Shown here piece after piece: positions 16,034-21,184 of a stretch of 21,184 nt of DNA. Positions within the stretch are counted from its first letter, which is position 1, and every line of letters begins with the position of its first letter. Made by a program: the position numbers and the translations under genes. Under the pieces are notes generated by a model that saw only the letters and a list, made by a program, of their open reading frames with translations, was not told where the DNA came from and made no database searches. Source of the DNA: Clostridiales bacterium (GTDB lineage: Bacteria; Bacillota; Clostridia; Oscillospirales; UBA644); assembly GCA_003343705.1 (NCBI GenBank), contig QAKR01000034.1, positions 1-21,184 on the forward strand, given 5' to 3'.

Positions 16034-16538
16034 AAGTTTTCTTAGCTCTGTCTACGGCCGTAAGTGCATTTTCAAGATTATGACGGCTTTCATTTAAAAC
16101 ACCGTCCAGATAATTGATGGTTACGGTACGCATTTTCATTGCATCATTTTTAGCTCTATCAACAATTTCGGTAGCACGTTCACGTGCGACAACCATTATT
16201 TCCTGTTCATTTAAAATGGCATCAGCTTGGGCTCTTGCACGCTCAACAATAGTATCAGAACTCTTTTTTGCTTTCACGAGCATTTGCTCTGCAGCTTTTT
16301 TTGCATTATCCATCATAATATCGCTATCTTGCTTAACTTTACCAATCATTGCATCTTTTTTCTCAAGAATTTCTTTTGACTTACGCATTTCCTCTGGAAG
16401 GTTTTCTTTAATGTCATCTAAGATTTCTTTCATTCTTTCAGAATTTATAACGCATTTTGACTTAGCAAACGGAACGCGCATGGCTTCCTCAAGCAAATCT
16501 TCAAGCTCCTCAATGCTTCTGTAAAAATCGTTGCTCAT
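16023..16538 (-). CDS. Coiled-coil protein (DivIVA-like / V-ATPase subunit H-like), function unknown
   Basis: A 171-residue soluble protein of almost continuous helix, with a region of charged heptads from about residue 45 to 165 (KSKEILEKKDAMIGKVKQDS, ARAQADAILNEQEIMVVARE). Automatic annotation often calls such proteins ATPase subunit H or DivIVA-like because of the coiled coil; the sequence gives no evidence that it belongs to the V-ATPase. Its place directly after coaD is a recurrent arrangement in Clostridia. The ATG overlaps the coaD stop by 4 nt (ATGA) and is preceded by AAGGAG. The N-terminus SIEELEDLLEEAMRVPFAKS is the most distinctive part and could be a binding or targeting element. 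Function is not known; a scaffold or division-related role is only inference. Confidence 0.75.
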   Translation of the reverse strand: MSNDFYRSIEELEDLLEEAMRVPFAKSKCVINSERMKEILDDIKENLPEEMRKSKEILEKKDAMIGKVKQDSDIMMDNAKKAAEQMLVKAKKSSDTIVERARAQADAILNEQEIMVVARERATEIVDRAKNDAMKMRTVTINYLDGVLNESRHNLENALTAVDRAKKTYDR

Positions 16539-17032
16539 AAACTTTTCTCCTTAAACAAAATCTTTGATATATCATTGACAATACACTGCGGAACGATTTT
16601 TGAAATATCTCCGCCGTATTTGCCGAACTCTCGTACAACCTTTGAACTAAGACAATTAAGTTCATTCTTTGCCGGTAAAAATACTGTTTCTATGTTCCCG
16701 CCCATCATAGAATTTATTCCGGCAATCTCTGCTTCGTATTGATAATCAGTACTATTTCGTACACCTTTTATAATAGCACAAGCCTCTAATTTCTTATATA
16801 AATCTACCACAAGCTCTTCACAGCGGACAACTTCAATGTTTTTTCTGCCTGAAAATGTGCATTTACAAAAATCGACGCGGCTTTCAATATCAAAAACATA
16901 TTTTTTGTCGCTGTTATTACAAACTAAAACGTACACTTTGTCAAACATAGCGCAAGCTCTGTTAATTATGTCAACATGTCCCAACGTTATCGGATCGTAA
17001 CTTCCGGGACATACTGCAGCCCGTTCACTCAT
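16535..17032 (-). CDS. coaD: Phosphopantetheine adenylyltransferase
   Basis: Transfers AMP to 4'-phosphopantetheine, the fourth step of coenzyme A synthesis, in the cytoplasm. The 165-residue product (usual length about 160) has the nucleotidyltransferase signature CPGSYDPITLGHVDI with TxGH at 16-19, IIKGVRNSTDYQYEAEIAGI with the conserved Arg of the KG-R motif, and CLSSKVVREFGKYGGD near 127-142, which binds the triphosphate. The ATG follows AGGAGGT, which lies in the end of rsmD; the genes overlap by 8 nt. The rsmD-coaD pairing is common in Firmicutes. All catalytic residues are visible. Confidence 0.96.
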   Translation of the reverse strand: MSERAAVCPGSYDPITLGHVDIINRACAMFDKVYVLVCNNSDKKYVFDIESRVDFCKCTFSGRKNIEVVRCEELVVDLYKKLEACAIIKGVRNSTDYQYEAEIAGINSMMGGNIETVFLPAKNELNCLSSKVVREFGKYGGDISKIVPQCIVNDISKILFKEKSL

Positions 17033-17582
17033 TTTCCGACCTCCTCGAATACACGATATATGAAACTCCTGAATATGAATATCTTTTTTTCAGCTTTAAA
17101 ACGCCGATTTCGTCAGGTTTTTTTTCATCAGCGGCACACTCAAGAACAACTATACAGGAATCTGCAAGCAACTCTCCCTCGCTAAGATATGAAAGAGCTT
17201 TGTCAGAGAGGCCTTTGTTATACGGAGGGTCTATAAATATAACATCAAATTTCTTATTACAAGTATGTTTTAAATATCTTTTATAATCAGTAAGCAATAG
17301 CTCAGAGTCTGCTTCAAGGTGTGCACGTTTTGCGTTTTCTCTTACAAGCATAATGCTTTCCGGGTTATTATCACAAAACACGCAATGAGTTGCGCCTCGG
17401 CTTAAGGCTTCAAGGCCCAGTTGGCCGCTTCCTGCAAAAAGGTCTAGAACTTCGCCTTTTATATCAAACTGAATTGCACTGAACATTGCTTCTTTAACAC
17501 GGTCTCCTGTCGGGCGAACAGGCATGTCCTCCCCTGGAGATTTCAACCTTGTCCCGCGGGCTTTTCCCGAAATAATTCTCAT
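17025..17582 (-). CDS. rsmD: 16S rRNA (guanine-966 N2)-methyltransferase
   Basis: Methylates G966 of 16S rRNA during small-subunit assembly, using S-adenosylmethionine. The 185-residue protein begins with the family hallmark MRIISGKARGTRLKSP and has RPTGDRVKEAMFSAI near 23-37. It also has SAM motif I DLFAGSGQLGLEAL (47-60) and the catalytic DPPY motif at 118-121. Length matches RsmD (about 180-200). A ribosome site GAGGATCAGG precedes the ATG. It is the first gene of the operon driven by the consensus promoter at 17703-17731, with a leader of about 115 nt containing a hairpin. Confidence 0.95.
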   Translation of the reverse strand: MRIISGKARGTRLKSPGEDMPVRPTGDRVKEAMFSAIQFDIKGEVLDLFAGSGQLGLEALSRGATHCVFCDNNPESIMLVRENAKRAHLEADSELLLTDYKRYLKHTCNKKFDVIFIDPPYNKGLSDKALSYLSEGELLADSCIVVLECAADEKKPDEIGVLKLKKRYSYSGVSYIVYSRRSENE

Positions 17583-17640
17583 CCTGATCCTCTTTTTAAT
17601 ATAATACCGGCGCTGGAATTATTAACCATAAAACAATTTA

Positions 17641-17695
17641 GTTTTTAGGTTGTTATACAATGCACCTTAATTTTAACAAATCGTCCTAAAAAACC
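17641..17695 (-). promoter_or_regulatory. 5'-terminal leader hairpin of the rsmD operon
   Basis: GTTTTTAGG (17641-17649) pairs with CCTAAAAAAC (17685-17694), allowing for one extra A, and TTGTTA (17650-17655) pairs with TAACAA (17674-17679) just inside, with a 5-nt bulge and an 18-nt loop. The predicted transcription start (about 17696) lies immediately before it, so the transcript would begin with this hairpin. It has no T tail and is not an intrinsic terminator. It may protect the mRNA end or bind a regulator; this is inference. Confidence 0.45.
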
Positions 17696-17702
17696 ATTTA
17701 AT

Positions 17703-17731
17703 ATTATAACATACTTTCGAAAAAATGTCAA
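17703..17731 (-). promoter_or_regulatory. Consensus sigma-A promoter of the rsmD-coaD operon
   Basis: On the minus strand TTGACA (17731-17726) and TATAAT (17708-17703) are both perfect matches with a 17-bp spacer. The -35 box starts 6 nt after the stop of the small membrane protein gene upstream, and no terminator lies between. Confidence 0.9.
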
Positions 17732-17736
17732 CATCT

Positions 17737-17931
17737 TTACTTTTTATGCTGATAATACATTAAAGCCCCGGAAACTATTATTACAAGCACACAAAAAATT
17801 AAACATAACCATTTAAATATGTCGTTATTTATAAAAGCCATTGCATCATTTATAAACATATCTATTATGAGCAAAACAATAAACATCAGCGATATAGCCG
17901 TTGTTATATGAGGCAGAAGTTTTTTAAACAT
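17737..17931 (-). CDS. Small two-helix membrane protein, unknown function
   Basis: A 64-residue protein with two hydrophobic segments (about residues 10-27 and 40-58), joined by a short loop with acidic residues, and a basic C-terminal end (YYQHKK). It has no recognisable family. It starts 2 nt after the stop of the phosphodiester glycosidase gene, and the ribosome site GGAGGAG lies in the end of that gene 6 nt before the ATG, so the two are a translationally coupled pair. It may be a membrane partner of the glycosidase; this rests on position only. Confidence 0.7.
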   Translation of the reverse strand: MFKKLLPHITTAISLMFIVLLIIDMFINDAMAFINNDIFKWLCLIFCVLVIIVSGALMYYQHKK

Positions 17932-17933
17932 TT

Positions 17934-19268
17934 TTACTCCTCCGGAATATAAATAAAATCACTGGTTCGTCGGCCTCCGTTATACGGAGTGTTTTCTATC
18001 TTTCCATCCCATGTAAGGACAGAGCTCTGTCCTCCGTCAAGATTATATGCAACCGTACAACCCAAGTCATAAAACAAAGTAGAAAGCTCTTCCATTCTCA
18101 AGCCTTCCGAATATCCGCTCTGTCGCCCGTCTACAACAATTAAACAGTAATGCCCCGGTTCGTAATAGCCTATTGCAGTACGAGGGTTTGAAGGTATAAC
18201 TTTCGAATTAAAAGTTGTTTTTGCCTGTTTATTATCAAGTAGCTCCGGCCCGAAAGACCATGCTTGCCATACGCCTCCGTGCTGTGCCTGAACCGTATCA
18301 AAATTAAATTCAGCGGCTTCAAAAGTAGCCATAACGCCGTCTTTCCACATAACTAAAACATCTTCATATAAATCGCCGCGATAGAAAACCCCGTTTCGCA
18401 CAACCACCCCAACCGAGCGTGCGCCGTAATAATCCCCGTTAATGGCAATTATTGCATTGTTATTTTGAGAAAAGTCCTCTATCCCCTGTGAGTATCCGTT
18501 ACCATATGTGTCATTGGCAAGCCCGGTACGCAAAAACTCTGCACTACGAACATATATATCGGCAACAAAGTATACCACCTGTTTATCATTAACGGTTTTT
18601 TGGACTCTATCAAGTTTTACGTTAACGTTTTGGTTTATGTAGGTATTTTCTGTTTTTACAATCTCTCCTGCTGTAAACTTGTCGGCAAATTTTTCAGAAA
18701 AATCTCCGGATTGCGTTTGTGCCGCGTCATCGCCGGAACCATTCACAATATTTACGTGAACAGGAATTCCGTTTTTACCTATAACTTCATTTTCTGCGAC
18801 AATAAGTTTTATAGGTGATTCAGATATCTTTTCAACTATTTTAAAACTCACCGAACAAATCTTTTCCCCAGGAGAATTTGCCGCAAGCAGCAGTTTTCCT
18901 TCTTCACGGGTAAATGTAACACCGTTTTCAGGGCTGCATTCTAAATACTCTAGAACATTCGGTAAATATTCCATTTCAAATTCTGCTTTTTCAATCTGGG
19001 TTTTCCCTGAAAGCACAACTACAGCAAACAGAGTTGATTTATCCTCAGAAAGCGTAGTGTTAAGAGATAAGGTTATGTCAGCCGCATCCTGATTAATCGA
19101 CTGATCGGGTTGTAAAACTACACCGCTGCCGCCGTTACGAGGAACTACATGATGAAAAAAAGCAAAGATCACAAGCCCAACACCTGCTAAAACAACATCA
19201 AAGGCAATTATCATAAGCACCCGTTTAATATTATTTATACGCCGCCTTTTTATATGTTGTCTGTCCAT
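17934..19268 (-). CDS. Membrane-anchored phosphodiester glycosidase (NAGPA-domain protein) with cohesin-like N-terminal region
   Basis: The start is the ATG at 19268 (MDRQHIKRRRINNIKRVL), 8 nt after GGAGGC; the upstream in-frame ATG would place that ribosome site inside the gene. The 444-residue protein has a basic N-terminus and one membrane helix (about residues 17-37), so the rest is outside. Residues about 60-150 (FAVVVLSGKTQIEKAEFEME, GEKICSVSFKIVEK) look like a cohesin-type beta-sandwich. The C-terminal 230 residues form the phosphodiester glycosidase domain: AIINGDYYG-like AIAINGDYYGARS, NPRTAIGYYEPGHYCLIVVD GR, and the terminal NLDGGQSSVLTW with YNGGRRTSDFIYI. The family acts on sugar phosphodiesters, including polymer or capsule substrates; the actual substrate is unknown. 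Confidence 0.85.
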   Translation of the reverse strand: MDRQHIKRRRINNIKRVLMIIAFDVVLAGVGLVIFAFFHHVVPRNGGSGVVLQPDQSINQDAADITLSLNTTLSEDKSTLFAVVVLSGKTQIEKAEFEMEYLPNVLEYLECSPENGVTFTREEGKLLLAANSPGEKICSVSFKIVEKISESPIKLIVAENEVIGKNGIPVHVNIVNGSGDDAAQTQSGDFSEKFADKFTAGEIVKTENTYINQNVNVKLDRVQKTVNDKQVVYFVADIYVRSAEFLRTGLANDTYGNGYSQGIEDFSQNNNAIIAINGDYYGARSVGVVVRNGVFYRGDLYEDVLVMWKDGVMATFEAAEFNFDTVQAQHGGVWQAWSFGPELLDNKQAKTTFNSKVIPSNPRTAIGYYEPGHYCLIVVDGRQSGYSEGLRMEELSTLFYDLGCTVAYNLDGGQSSVLTWDGKIENTPYNGGRRTSDFIYIPEE

Positions 19269-19299
19269 AACACAATGCCTCCGATAATATTTCATAATA

Positions 19300-19308
19300 A
19301 GTATATCA
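19300..19308 (-). promoter_or_regulatory. Extended -10 promoter of the glycosidase gene
   Basis: On the minus strand TGATATACT (19308-19300) fits the extended -10 form TGnTATACT; the -35 region at 17 bp (TGTAAA) is poor. Transcription would start near 19293, about 25 nt before the ATG. Confidence 0.5.
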
Positions 19309-19428
19309 TTAAATTGTGTCTTTTTACAGACTTATAATATTTTACTTTAGCTATAGAATAAAAGCATAGTCTTTAAGTATTTGCAAAAGCAAAAGTCGAC
19401 ATTCTGAAGGAGTAATAAAAAACACTTA

Positions 19429-19457
19429 TTGACGGTTGTACAAAGTTTTTTTATTAA
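19429..19457 (+). promoter_or_regulatory. Possible promoter for the hairpin-array RNA
   Basis: TTGACG (19429-19434, 5/6) and TATTAA (19452-19457, 4/6) are separated by exactly 17 bp, predicting a start near 19464, just before the first hairpin. The -10 box is weak. Confidence 0.35.
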
Positions 19458-19471
19458 CTTAATCAATTTGT

Positions 19472-19741
19472 ATTATATTAATGTATGCTGAACAACGAAA
19501 AACACAACCATTCAGCGACATTTCAGGTTGTTTTTTGTTGTTCAGGTGCAAGGATTTAGATGTATATATGTCTAAATCCTTGTACCCCCTCTTCCGCATC
19601 CCCCGGCGGAAGTAGGGGACAGACGGCAATCAATGCAAACTGACCGCAGAAACCTTCGGTTTTTGCGTGTTTGGATGGTAAAACTGCCATCCAAACATAA
19701 TACCGTTCGCAAACGGTATTATTCAGTAAGCATTATATTAA
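19472..19741. repeat. 10-bp direct repeats flanking the hairpin array
   Basis: ATTATATTAA occurs at 19472-19481 and again at 19732-19741, exactly bordering the 250-bp hairpin block. It could be a target-site duplication of a small mobile palindromic element, or a chance match in AT-rich DNA. Confidence 0.3.
19480..19734 (+). ncRNA. Putative structured non-coding RNA made of six contiguous hairpins
   Basis: No reading frame of useful length is present, but six hairpins are packed almost without gaps. A is 19488-19545 (CTGAACAAC with GTTGTTCAG, extended by an AACC/GGTT end). B is 19547-19584 (CAAGGATTTAGA with TCTAAATCCTTG). C is 19586-19618 (CTTCCGC with GCGGAAG plus a C4/G4 base). D is 19645-19667 (CGCAGAAAC with GTTTTTGCG, loop CCTTCGG region). 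E is 19668-19697 (TGTTTGGATGG with CCATCCAAACA). F is 19698-19721 (TAATACCGTT with AACGGTATTA). D, E and F abut with no base between them. The ends (19480-19487 and 19727-19734) can pair weakly. The region is more GC-rich than its flanks and is followed by a terminator-like hairpin at 19772-19810. The plus strand is favoured by the promoter-like sequence upstream and a CTTCGG apical loop; the strand is not certain. It is none of the RNAs I know (6S, tmRNA, SRP RNA, RNase P). Confidence 0.45.
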
Positions 19742-19771
19742 ATCATTCTTTTTATTATTATATTTATTTGA

Positions 19772-19810
19772 AAAATAAAAGGAATACTCATTCAGTATCC
19801 CTTTTATTTT
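19772..19810. terminator. Terminator-like hairpin downstream of the hairpin array
   Basis: AAAATAAAAGG (19772-19782) and ATACT (19784-19788) pair with AGTAT (19794-19798) and CCTTTTATTTT (19800-19810), 16 bp with one A-C mismatch and a 5-nt loop. The arms carry A and T tracts, so it can act in both directions: for the hairpin-array RNA on plus, or for the partial gene at the window end on minus. Confidence 0.6.
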
Positions 19811-20104
19811 AACGCTATAAAAATACATATATCTACTATTTTAACAGATTGTTTTTTACGGAATTTACTTAATTTTTGTAACTAGACATAATTTTTTATT
19901 ATAAGGTAATCAACATAACAAATATTTTCTAAAAGTATCTTAATCTTTAAATATCAGATATTGCTTAATACCTATAATCATAAATGATATATTAATGATT
20001 TACTGAAATATGGATTCTTTCCATGCATACTTACCATTTTAACTTCAGCACATCATTTCAAGAGTGGGGCTGTCACACAGCACCGCCCTCTATTCACCTA
20101 AGAG
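19811..20104. other. AT-rich intergenic stretch with one GC-rich hairpin
   Basis: No reading frame or promoter of note is visible. Near the 3' end of the minus-strand gene, GGGGCTGT (20066-20073) pairs with ACAGC (20077-20081) and CCC (20086-20088), giving a GC-rich hairpin with a bulge 17 nt after the stop of that gene. It lacks a T tail. GGGCTGTCAC-type palindromes like this are a common intergenic motif in relatives, so it may be a repeat or a degraded terminator. Confidence 0.4.
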
Positions 20105-21184
20105 TCATTCTTTATAAGACAAAACAACTTCACATGAGGGCTCAGTTTCTTCTTTACTTACAAGTAAGAACTCACCTGTATCACTGATATAGTGCCAATT
20201 CAATGTTTCAAGATTATAACCGCTGCAGTCAGACATTTCTTCACATGAAAAATCAGAAAACCGGCAATAAACAGATGTTATATCTTTTTTACTATCTGAT
20301 ATATAATCCTGTCGAAACAACATTATACCATCAGATCCAATTAATGTGTCACCAATATTTGCATTTATAACCTTCTCTTTTATCACTTGTTGAAAATCCG
20401 ATGAATATTCCGACATACGGCATAAAACCACATATTCATTCCCTCTATGTTCTGCTTCTGATAAGATTTTCTGTTCAATTACTATAAAAGAGCCGTTACG
20501 GTTTATTATTTGAACAAAGTTATATTTCCGATAGTCTTTTTCCACGCAAAGTGTAACCTCGTTGGTTTGTAAATTGATCTTATAAATTCCGTCAAGTGCG
20601 GGGAAATAGTAATCATCCCCCACCAAACACCCTTTAACATCTAAGGTAGACATACCGACAACTTCAAAGTTAAACCGCTTTGGGTTATCTTTTTCCAAAA
20701 AACCTACAGAGGCCGCCCAAGAATTATAAACAAAGAAAAGAGGTTTACCTGTACGCTTTTCAAGAAGATAAACAAGTTCATTTTCATATGTAAACATATC
20801 TAAAATGATTTTGCTTCTAACGTCTTTTATTTCTTTTTCAGAAACCTTTCCGGTGCTTTTTTCATATTGAAAAATGAATGGAGCAGAGTCTCCCCTGTAA
20901 AGATAAAACACACTATCTTCTGTGAGCTCTGTTGTTCCGTTTTCCGGCAAATCAGTTCCATCCCTACACAAATAAAGAGAGGTTTCATCTTCATATAGCT
21001 TTATTTTTCCGAAATAATTAGCATTTATAGTGACAGAAAAGAGATCTTTTTGTATTCCGTCTTCAAACATAGCAAAAACTACAATGTTTCGTACCGTCAA
21101 TTCTTCAGAATCCAGCTTTTCTGTTCTTGTATCATAGAAAACAGGCTTTTCCTGTGACTCCAACCTTTGTAATTCTTTGAATGT
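20105..21184 (-). CDS. Hypothetical protein, C-terminal 359 residues (5' end outside window)
   Basis: The frame is open to the end of the window; the TTG at 21163 has no ribosome site at a proper distance (CAAAGG abuts it), so the start lies beyond. I do not recognise a named family with certainty. The visible part has no membrane helix and is rich in beta-strand-like segments with repeated short patterns such as DGIYKINLQTNEVTLCVEK, LVGDDYYFPALDG, FLLVSKEE and VYLLEKRTGKPLFFVYN. These resemble blades of a DUF5050-like or other beta-propeller. Bacterial proteins with such blades are often extracellular lipoproteins or sensor ectodomains. Cysteines are few and scattered. It is preceded on the 3' side by a long gene-free region, so it appears to be the last gene of its unit. 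Confidence 0.65.
   Translation of the reverse strand, partial: TFKELQRLESQEKPVFYDTRTEKLDSEELTVRNIVVFAMFEDGIQKDLFSVTINANYFGKIKLYEDETSLYLCRDGTDLPENGTTELTEDSVFYLYRGDSAPFIFQYEKSTGKVSEKEIKDVRSKIILDMFTYENELVYLLEKRTGKPLFFVYNSWAASVGFLEKDNPKRFNFEVVGMSTLDVKGCLVGDDYYFPALDGIYKINLQTNEVTLCVEKDYRKYNFVQIINRNGSFIVIEQKILSEAEHRGNEYVVLCRMSEYSSDFQQVIKEKVINANIGDTLIGSDGIMLFRQDYISDSKKDITSVYCRFSDFSCEEMSDCSGYNLETLNWHYISDTGEFLLVSKEETEPSCEVVLSYKE

Noticed and set aside
16023..16538. Coiled-coil protein as a V-ATPase subunit H
   Set aside because: The resemblance is only coiled-coil composition; the ATPase operon is complete elsewhere and this gene sits with coaD.
19480..19734. CRISPR array or tandem repeat reading of the hairpin block
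   Set aside because: The six hairpins differ in sequence and there is no regular repeat-spacer unit.

Overview
The window looks like a chromosomal segment of an AT-rich, low-GC Gram-positive, endospore-forming anaerobe of the class Clostridia, probably Oscillospirales/Ruminococcaceae-like. The supporting signs are the dipicolinate synthase pair dpaA-dpaB (endospores), a bacterial V-type ATPase operon in the Enterococcus hirae order, strong AGGAGG-type ribosome sites, an A-type RNase P RNA and the rsmD-coaD-coiled-coil cluster. The species assignment is inference.

Layout. Plus strand, 1-1282: the 3' end of a CCA-adding tRNA nucleotidyltransferase, a consensus sigma-A promoter overlapping its stop codon, a small two-helix membrane protein, and rnpB starting only 5 nt after that gene, closed by a terminator. 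At 1354-1456 an extended -10 box followed by nested hairpins and a strong terminator may encode a small RNA. Minus strand, 11243 to 1424: one promoter followed by ntpF-ntpI-ntpK-ntpE-ntpC-ntpG-ntpA-ntpB-[ddl]-ntpD, a complete V-type ATPase. Its rotor subunit keeps all five sodium ligands known from E. hirae, so a Na+-coupled enzyme is predicted. A D-alanine--D-alanine ligase gene sits between ntpB and ntpD and is interrupted by one in-frame TAA; otherwise it is intact.

Plus strand, 11334-12832: dpaA-dpaB and a terminator, divergent from the ATPase operon. Minus strand, 17731 to 12858: a consensus promoter, a 5'-terminal leader hairpin, then rsmD-coaD-coiled-coil protein-family 5 solute-binding lipoprotein with overlapping genes, followed by a MOP-family flippase. 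Minus strand, 19308 to 17737: a membrane-anchored phosphodiester glycosidase with a cohesin-like N-terminal region, and a small membrane protein.

The most unusual stretch is 19480-19810, which has no gene. It holds six hairpins packed almost end to end (three of them with no base between them), then a terminator-like hairpin; a promoter-like sequence lies upstream. It looks like an undescribed structured non-coding RNA, or less likely a small non-autonomous palindromic element. The window ends inside an unidentified gene on the minus strand whose 5' end is outside.
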